64,000 bases of DNA from DATLOJ01 sp035536315 (GTDB lineage Bacteria; Actinomycetota; CADDZG01; JAHWKV01): NCBI GenBank assembly GCA_035536315.1, contig DATLOJ010000157.1, positions 1 to 64,000 of the forward strand. Reading direction: 5' to 3'. This document shows positions 58,634 through 64,000 of this stretch, piece after piece. The position numbers and the translations under genes are program-made. Numbering within the stretch: the first letter of the stretch is position 1; each line of letters starts with the position of its first letter. A model generated the notes under the pieces. It was not told the DNA's origin. It worked only from the letters and a program-made list of their open reading frames with translations, and searched no databases.

Positions 58634-59842
58634 TTGAACCTTTCCGGCGTCGCCGGTAAACAAATTGCCCTCGGAGTCTGCGGGGGGATAGCCGCTTACA
58701 AGGTTGTCGAAGTCGCGCGGGGACTAACTCAGGCCGGCGCCGACGTCCGTGTGGTGATGACTCCTTCTGCTTTGAACTTCGTCGGAGCCATCACCTTTTC
58801 AACCCTTACTTCAAACCCGGTCAGGACCGAGCTGTTCCCGGCCACGGCGCCCACCGAGATTCCTCACACTGACCTTGGTCGGACCTCCGATATCGTCGTG
58901 ATCGCGCCGGCGACCGCAAAGGTCATTGCAAAGTACGCCCAGGGAATATCAGACGATTTGATGACGGCGCTTCTTCTTTCGGCCCGGTGTCCGATCGTCA
59001 TGGCCCCCGCGATGCATACGGAGATGTGGGAAGACGAAGCCACCGTGCGCAACATCGAGATCCTCACGGGCAGGGGTGTCCGCTTCGTTGGGCCCAACAC
59101 CGGAGCGCTGGCAGGGCCGGACGTCGGCCCGGGGAGGCTGGCCGACCCTTCTGAAATCCTGGAAGTGGTCGCGGACGAGCTGTCGCGGACCGAGGACTTT
59201 TCAGGAGTTCGGGTTCTGGTGACGGCCGGTGGGACGAGGGAGCCAATCGACGCAGTGCGGTTCATCGGTAACCGCTCCTCGGGAAAGATGGGCTACGCCC
59301 TTGCTTACGAAGGGTTGCGGCGAGGAGCGAAGGTGACTCTCGTTACCGCGCCCACTTCTTTGGTGCCCCCTGCCGCGGCCGAGGTTGTCTCGGTCACGAC
59401 CGCATCCGAGATGAAGAACGCGGTGGAGGCATATGCGGCGGACTCGGACGTGATCATCATGAACGCAGCGGTATCGGACTTTAGGCCGGAGGCTTCCTCG
59501 GCCGAGAAGTTGAAGAAATCGGAAGGGACGCCTGAAATCAAACTGGAACCCACGGACGACATTCTCGAGGCGGTCGGCAAAGCCAAACGCGCCGGCCAGA
59601 TTGTTGTGGGTTTTGCAGCCGAGACCTCCAACCTCGAGGAGTACGCGAGGGCCAAGCTGAGTTCGAAGAACGCGGACTTGATTGTTGCGAACTACGTGGG
59701 ACGCGAGGGAACTGGTTTCGAGAGTGAAGAAAACGAGGCCCTTGTCGTCGGCGCCGGAGGAGATCCCGTGACGCTGCCGCGCATGAGTAAGCGGATGATG
59801 GCCCGCAAGGTCATGGATTTGGTCAGGCCCCTGCTGAAATAA
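58634..59842 (+). CDS. coaBC: Bifunctional phosphopantothenoylcysteine decarboxylase/synthetase
   Basis: Coenzyme A pathway enzyme (402 aa). The CoaC flavoprotein half has GVCGGIAAYK, the catalytic H78 (PHTDLG) and the PAMHTEMW motif (125-132; the mycobacterial form with His, where E. coli has Asn). The CoaB half begins near residue 195 with TAGGTREPIDAVRFIGNRSSGKMG. TTG 58634 has AAGGG upstream. Confidence 0.95.
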   Translation: MNLSGVAGKQIALGVCGGIAAYKVVEVARGLTQAGADVRVVMTPSALNFVGAITFSTLTSNPVRTELFPATAPTEIPHTDLGRTSDIVVIAPATAKVIAKYAQGISDDLMTALLLSARCPIVMAPAMHTEMWEDEATVRNIEILTGRGVRFVGPNTGALAGPDVGPGRLADPSEILEVVADELSRTEDFSGVRVLVTAGGTREPIDAVRFIGNRSSGKMGYALAYEGLRRGAKVTLVTAPTSLVPPAAAEVVSVTTASEMKNAVEAYAADSDVIIMNAAVSDFRPEASSAEKLKKSEGTPEIKLEPTDDILEAVGKAKRAGQIVVGFAAETSNLEEYARAKLSSKNADLIVANYVGREGTGFESEENEALVVGAGGDPVTLPRMSKRMMARKVMDLVRPLLK

Positions 59843-59844
59843 GC

Positions 59845-59875
59845 CTGACCCGGCCCCCTGCGCGGCGCCTATAAT
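59845..59875 (+). promoter_or_regulatory. Probable metK promoter
   Basis: A perfect TATAAT (59870-59875) lies 39 bases before metK. CTGACC (59845-59850) is a weak -35 with a 19-base spacer. The leader would be about 33 bases, too short for a SAM riboswitch. Confidence 0.5.
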
Positions 59876-59914
59876 CGTCCTTTCCACTCTTGAATTTCCC
59901 AAAAGGAGCACTCC

Positions 59915-61123
59915 ATGGCCAGGCGCTATCTCTTCACATCTGAATCGGTCACCGAAGGTCATCCCGACAAGCTGGCCGATCGGATCAGCGACGCAATCCT
60001 CGACGAGATCCTCGACGACGACCCGGAAGGAAGGGTCGCTTGTGAAACCCTCGTCACAACCGGCCTTGCCATCGTCGCCGGTGAAATAACCACAACGACT
60101 TACATCGAAATCCCCAAGATCGTTCGCCGTACCGTCAATGAGGTTGGATACACGAACGGCAGGTTTGGATTCGATGGGGACACCTGTGGTGTGCAGGTAT
60201 CCATTCAGCCTCAGTCCCCTGACATCGCCCAGGGCGTGGTACATGCATTCGAGGAGCGAACGGGAGAGGTTTCGGACGACCTTGACCGCGTGGGAGCCGG
60301 CGACCAGGGAATGATGTTCGGATTCGCAACCAAAGAGGGCGACCTCGATACCGAGCTCATGCCAACGCCGATATGGCTGGCGCATCTGCTGGCCCACCGG
60401 CTGGCAGAGGAGCGAAAGAGCGGCCGAATGCCTTACCTGGGTCCCGACGGCAAAACTCAGGTTTCGATCATTTATGAAGGACTCAAGCCCGTTGGCATCG
60501 ACACCATCCTTATCTCCTCGCAGCACCAGCCCGAGGTTGATATCGACACGCTCCTGAAGCCCGACCTTCTCGAGTACGTGGTCAAGCCGATGGTTCCGGA
60601 GGCACTCTGGTCTGACGACATCCGCTTCCTCGTCAACCCGACCGGCCGGTTCGAAATCGGTGGCCCGCAGGCCGACACGGGGCTCACGGGCCGCAAGATT
60701 ATCGTCGACTCATACGGCGGCATGTGCAGCCAGGGAGGGGGCTGCTTCTCCGGTAAGGACCCCACCAAGGTCGACAGGTCGGCCGCATACTTTGCTCGCT
60801 ACGTTGCGAAGAACCTCGTTGCATCGGGGGTCGTCGACAGATGTGAAGTGCGAATCGCTTACGCGATCGGTGTGTCTCATCCCGTCTCCATCAACATCGA
60901 CGACAAGGGAACGGCCAAGGTCGACCCCAACAAGCTGGAGTCGTTTGTCTCCGAGTACTTCGATTTCAGACCTGCGGCGATTATCAAGAACCTCGACCTC
61001 AAGCGCCCCATCTACAAAGCGACCAGCGCATACGGTCACTTCGGCAGGCCGGACAAGGAAAACTTCACCTGGGAGCGGACCGACAAAGCGGAGGACATCG
61101 AAAAGCTCGCGGCATCGCTGTAG
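59915..61123 (+). CDS. metK: S-adenosylmethionine synthetase
   Basis: MetK (402 aa) makes SAM from methionine and [31 protein letters not shown] and [16 protein letters not shown] signatures are intact. ATG 59915 has AAGGAG (59903-59908) six bases before it. Own promoter as annotated. Confidence 0.97.
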   Translation: MARRYLFTSESVTEGHPDKLADRISDAILDEILDDDPEGRVACETLVTTGLAIVAGEITTTTYIEIPKIVRRTVNEVGYTNGRFGFDGDTCGVQVSIQPQSPDIAQGVVHAFEERTGEVSDDLDRVGAGDQGMMFGFATKEGDLDTELMPTPIWLAHLLAHRLAEERKSGRMPYLGPDGKTQVSIIYEGLKPVGIDTILISSQHQPEVDIDTLLKPDLLEYVVKPMVPEALWSDDIRFLVNPTGRFEIGGPQADTGLTGRKIIVDSYGGMCSQGGGCFSGKDPTKVDRSAAYFARYVAKNLVASGVVDRCEVRIAYAIGVSHPVSINIDDKGTAKVDPNKLESFVSEYFDFRPAAIIKNLDLKRPIYKATSAYGHFGRPDKENFTWERTDKAEDIEKLAASL

Positions 61124-61151
61124 GCCATAAGGCCACAACTGAAGCACCGGG

Positions 61152-62798
61152 GTGACGCTCCAGGCTGAGGTAATCGTCGACGTCCCAATTTGGAGTCTGG
61201 ACCGCCCTTTGTCCTATGAGGTCCCCGACAAGCTTGCAGGCGCCCTGACGCTGGGCTCGATCGTCCGCGTTCCCCTCAAGAACAGAAGAGTCAGGGGCTG
61301 GGTGGTCGGCGTGGGGGACAGGGACGAGTCGAAGGCTCTCCCGATTTTTGCGGCCAGCGGGAGGGGGCCCGTCTTCGACAGCGCTCTTCTGGATGCGATG
61401 AAGGGGCTTGCGCGTAGATATGTGCGGCCTTTGGCGGAGTTCTTATCGCTTCTGACACCTGCAAGGTTGGGCCGGCCTGTAAAGCTCAAGCCGCCGGCAA
61501 ATTACCCGAAGAAAGAGGGGTCCGGGTTTCTGGTCAGGCCCGGTAGCGAGGATCCTCTCGATCGGTACGTCGAGCTGGTCCAGAGCGCTCTGGCGGATGG
61601 AAGGTCCGCAATCGTCGCGGTGCCAGAGGTCAGGGACGGTTCCCGAGTTGTCAGCGCGCTCGCTGCTCACTTTGGCGATGAGGCAGCGGTCGTGCACAGC
61701 GGTATCGACCCGGCGCAAAGATCTGCCGAGCTTTGGAAGATTGCTGCCGGCGAGCGCAGAGTGGTCCTCGGGGGCAGGGCCTCGCTTTTTGTGCCGCCGC
61801 TTCCTTCACCAACAATCATCCTTCACCTCGAAGAAGACCCCTCCTTCAAGGAACAGCGAGCGCCTTACTACGACGCAAGAGTCGTGGCTGAAATGCGATC
61901 GCGTTTTTGTGGCGGCCCCTTTTATCTAGTGTCGCCTACTCCTTCTCTGCGTTCGATGGCGCAGGTCGAAACCTCTCTGCAACTGATGGAGCCTCCCCGT
62001 GAACGCGTGCGAGAGTCGTGGCCCATAGTCGAGACGGTTGCGCCGTCCAAAACGGGAATGCCACGCAGGTCAATCGCGGCATTGATCGAAGGGAATAGAA
62101 AGGGAGGAAAGAGTCTCATCGTTCTGCCTCGAAGTGAGTCGACCAGGGCAGGACCCGGAGTCGAGCAAACCATGCGGTTCGTAAGCAGGGTCATCCCGAA
62201 CGCGCATATCGCCAGGGCCGACCGCGCAGGCCTCGAGTCTTCCTCAGGCGGCCTCACCGAAGCATTGAAGGCCGACATTGTCATCGGAACCGAAGCGATG
62301 CTGGCCGACATCGAACACCCTTCCTTTGCGGTTGCAGTGGCCCTCGACATCGACCTGTACCTCACTCGCCCCCAGGGCAGGGCCGTCGAGGAAGCTTTTG
62401 CGTCGTTGTGGCGGCTCGGGTCGATGGCCACGGGGACGGACGGCAGGGGCAGATTCCTGCTCGAGACGGCTACTCCGGAGCATCACGTGCCGCAGGCCTT
62501 GGTCCGGGGGGATTACAAGTTCTTTGCACGCCATGAGCTGGAAGCTCGCAGGGCCGTCGGGGCGCCGCCCCACACCCACCTCATCCGAGTAATGACGGCA
62601 GCTGTAGCCAGCCAGCCCGTCTCCGAGGAGCTGCGGTCCTTACCCGATGTTGACGTAATTGGACCGGCCGACTCCGAACGAGGGGCAGAGATTCTCCTAA
62701 AGACACGCGACCTGAAATCACTATTGGACGGGTTGGGTACCATCGTAAGAAGCAGCAGCCACCGAATTTCAGTTGAAGTCGATCCCAGGGATTGGTGA
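61152..62798 (+). CDS. priA: PriA-like primosomal protein lacking helicase motifs
   Basis: 548 aa, similar over its length to the N-terminal and helicase-fold parts of PriA. The 3'-DNA-binding domain (VDVPIWSLDRPLSYEVP, GSIVRVPL) is recognisable. The Walker A segment GVTGSGKT of true PriA is missing, the DEAH box has become LEEDPSFKEQ, and the zinc-binding cysteines are absent; E. coli PriA has 732 aa. Actinobacterial PriA proteins are known for this loss, so it may load the primosome without helicase activity. GTG 61152. Confidence 0.88.
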   Translation: MTLQAEVIVDVPIWSLDRPLSYEVPDKLAGALTLGSIVRVPLKNRRVRGWVVGVGDRDESKALPIFAASGRGPVFDSALLDAMKGLARRYVRPLAEFLSLLTPARLGRPVKLKPPANYPKKEGSGFLVRPGSEDPLDRYVELVQSALADGRSAIVAVPEVRDGSRVVSALAAHFGDEAAVVHSGIDPAQRSAELWKIAAGERRVVLGGRASLFVPPLPSPTIILHLEEDPSFKEQRAPYYDARVVAEMRSRFCGGPFYLVSPTPSLRSMAQVETSLQLMEPPRERVRESWPIVETVAPSKTGMPRRSIAALIEGNRKGGKSLIVLPRSESTRAGPGVEQTMRFVSRVIPNAHIARADRAGLESSSGGLTEALKADIVIGTEAMLADIEHPSFAVAVALDIDLYLTRPQGRAVEEAFASLWRLGSMATGTDGRGRFLLETATPEHHVPQALVRGDYKFFARHELEARRAVGAPPHTHLIRVMTAAVASQPVSEELRSLPDVDVIGPADSERGAEILLKTRDLKSLLDGLGTIVRSSSHRISVEVDPRDW

Positions 62799-62801
62799 GA
62801 G

Positions 62802-63320
62802 ATGGCCGTGTTTCCAATACGACAGTTCGGCGACCCGGTTCTAAGAACGCCCGCCGCCGAGGTGAATCATGTCGACGACAGCATCAGAAAGCTGATATCC
62901 GACATGCGTGATTCGATGCGAGCCACTGGAATTGGCGTCGGACTCGCGGCACCGCAGATCGGTGTATCGCGCAGAGTGATCGTCTGGGACTACCAGGAGT
63001 CGAAAGGAGCCCTGATCAACCCGCGCATCACGGCACGTCGCGGAGAGGTCGAGGATCTCGAATCATGTCTGTCGCTCCCCGGCCTTGCTTTTCCAGTTGT
63101 CCGGGCCGAATGGGTCACGGCGGAGGGGCTGGACGAGGAAGGACGGCCTATCGAGGTCGAGGAGGAGGACATGGTTGCAAGGATCCTCCAGCATGAGACA
63201 GACCACATCGACGGTGTTCTCTTTATCGATCGCCTGACGACAGAGCATCAGAAGGAAGCCAAGAGTTTGTTGATCGAGCAGTCCATGGGAGGCGCCGCCC
63301 GTCCTGCGCCCGCTATGTAG
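62802..63320 (+). CDS. def: Peptide deformylase
   Basis: Metalloenzyme (172 aa) removing the formyl group from nascent proteins. Motif 1 GVGLAAPQIG, motif 2 ESCLS (metal ligand C89; Ser replaces the usual Gly of EGCLS) and motif 3 HETDH (H131, E132, H135) are present. ATG 62802 follows the priA stop by three bases. It precedes fmt, as usual. Confidence 0.95.
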   Translation: MAVFPIRQFGDPVLRTPAAEVNHVDDSIRKLISDMRDSMRATGIGVGLAAPQIGVSRRVIVWDYQESKGALINPRITARRGEVEDLESCLSLPGLAFPVVRAEWVTAEGLDEEGRPIEVEEEDMVARILQHETDHIDGVLFIDRLTTEHQKEAKSLLIEQSMGGAARPAPAM

Positions 63321-63326
63321 GCTAGT

Positions 63327-64000
63327 TTGAGAATCGTTTTCTTCGGAACTCCAGATGTAGCGGTCCGTTCGCTAGACGAGCTCATGCAATCCGCACATGA
63401 GGTGATCGCCGTTGTGACGGCCCCCGATCGCCCGAAAGGCAGGGGCTTGGAGGTCGCTAGAACCCCGGTCAAGAGATACGCCACCGAAGCAGGCATCGCC
63501 GTGCTGCAGCCAGCTTCGCTGAAAGACGACGCCACGGCGGAATCTCTCTCCGCCCTGAATGCCGACGCATTCGTCGTTGTGGCCTACGGACGGATCCTTC
63601 CTCCTGCGATCTTGCAAATCCCTCACCGCGGCTGCCTGAACGTTCACTACTCTCTTCTTCCCCGACTTCGGGGAGCGGCTCCCGTCCAATACGCCCTGAT
63701 CGAGGGAATGACATTGACCGGAGTGACCGTCATGCAAATGGACGAGGGGCTCGACACTGGTCCCATCTATGCGCAAATGGAAGAGCCCATCCTCGAGGAG
63801 GACGATGCCGGAACGCTGGGGGCGCGCCTTGCAGACAAGGGGGCGGTCCTCCTCGTTCAGGTTCTGGACCGCATTGAGAGCGATAGCGTCGATCCACATC
63901 CTCAGGTCCAGGCCGGGGTATCACTGGCACCCAAGATCAAATCTGAAGACGCACGTATTCGCTGGAGTGACGATGCCGTAATGATTCGAAACAGGGTTAG
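63327..64000 (+). CDS. fmt: Methionyl-tRNA formyltransferase (5' part, cut by window end)
   Basis: The first 224 codons are present. RIVFFGTPDVAVRSL at the N-terminus, VTAPDRPKGRG, NVHYSLLPRLRGAAPVQ (catalytic Asn and His) and MDEGLDTGP (catalytic Asp) identify Fmt; the C-terminal tRNA-binding domain lies outside. The start is TTG 63327, six bases after the def stop. Formylation by Fmt and deformylation by Def are paired steps. Confidence 0.95.
   Translation, partial: MRIVFFGTPDVAVRSLDELMQSAHEVIAVVTAPDRPKGRGLEVARTPVKRYATEAGIAVLQPASLKDDATAESLSALNADAFVVVAYGRILPPAILQIPHRGCLNVHYSLLPRLRGAAPVQYALIEGMTLTGVTVMQMDEGLDTGPIYAQMEEPILEEDDAGTLGARLADKGAVLLVQVLDRIESDSVDPHPQVQAGVSLAPKIKSEDARIRWSDDAVMIRNRV

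Noticed and set aside
59843..59914. SAM riboswitch before metK
   Set aside because: Only about 33 bases lie between the likely transcription start and the Shine-Dalgarno, and no aptamer motifs are seen.
59201..60526. 441-codon open frame on the minus strand opposite coaBC and metK
   Set aside because: It lies fully antisense to two recognised enzymes with complete motifs and its translation has no family features; it is a product of codon bias.
1..64000. tRNA, rRNA, CRISPR arrays, insertion sequences
   Set aside because: None was recognised by reading: no CCA-ended cloverleaf, regularly spaced repeats, transposase motifs or terminal repeats were noticed.

Overview
The window looks like a chromosomal piece of an actinobacterium (Actinomycetota), probably an uncultured or poorly studied lineage. 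The gene order is the main evidence. It follows the Mycobacterium tuberculosis chromosome: thrS - HIT - pgsA - PIM acyltransferase - pimA, then pdxS/pdxT - yebC - ruvCAB - yajC - secD/F - rel - dtd - hisS - aspS - rarA - alaS - ruvX - mltG - aroE, then aroC-K-B-Q - peptidase - efp - nusB, then pyrR-B-C - carAB - pyrF - mihF - gmk - rpoZ - coaBC - metK - priA - def - fmt. The phosphatidylinositol-mannoside genes, the mihF-type integration host factor and a PriA without helicase motifs are actinobacterial traits. Base composition is moderately GC-rich. No rRNA, tRNA, CRISPR array, insertion sequence or prophage was seen; nearly all of the window is tightly packed operons on the plus strand.

Layout. 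1-7.2 kb: thrS, Ap4A-type HIT protein, a minus-strand EF-G-like GTPase, and three coupled genes for phosphatidylinositol mannosides. 7.2-10.9 kb: LemA, HtpX, a DUF3048 lipoprotein and a minus-strand sugar-dehydrogenase-like lipoprotein. 11.0-18.6 kb: PLP synthase (pdxST), yebC, Holliday-junction genes ruvCAB, and the translocon accessories yajC and a fused secDF. 18.6-31.8 kb: a minus-strand REC-HD-GYP regulator, rel, dtd, four tRNA-synthetase or replication-maintenance genes, ruvX, mltG, aroE. 31.9-41.3 kb: an accessory block with a roadblock/LC7 protein, a DUF4388 protein, a Ras-like GTPase, a small unknown protein and a type IV pilus set (pilB, pilT, pilD, HTH regulator, pilM, pilN, pilO, PilP-like). 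41.3-46.9 kb: a structured 318-base intergenic region, shikimate genes aroC-K-B-Q, a Xaa-Pro peptidase, efp, nusB. 47.0-57.4 kb: a complete PyrR-controlled pyrimidine operon for UMP synthesis including a class 1B dihydroorotate dehydrogenase with PyrK. 57.4-64.0 kb: mihF, gmk, rpoZ, coaBC, metK, priA-like, def and the 5' part of fmt.

Features that stand out. (1) Twenty-one gene pairs overlap by exactly four bases. Eighteen of the downstream genes start with ATG, GTG or TTG, but aroE and pyrE seem to start with CTG, and gmk has no ATG/GTG/TTG/CTG that would keep its P-loop; the same geometry gives ATA for gmk because its neighbour ends in TAG. (2) The pyr operon leader has a PyrR-binding hairpin next to a strong Shine-Dalgarno, a 20-codon leader reading frame containing an intrinsic terminator, and a TTGA overlap of that frame with pyrR. 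This suggests attenuation coupled to leader translation. (3) A roadblock plus Ras-like GTPase pair resembling MglB/MglA or a conservon lies directly upstream of the pilus motor genes. (4) Smaller curiosities are a 38-residue very basic frame between carA and carB, a SecD-SecF fusion and a structured intergenic region before aroC.
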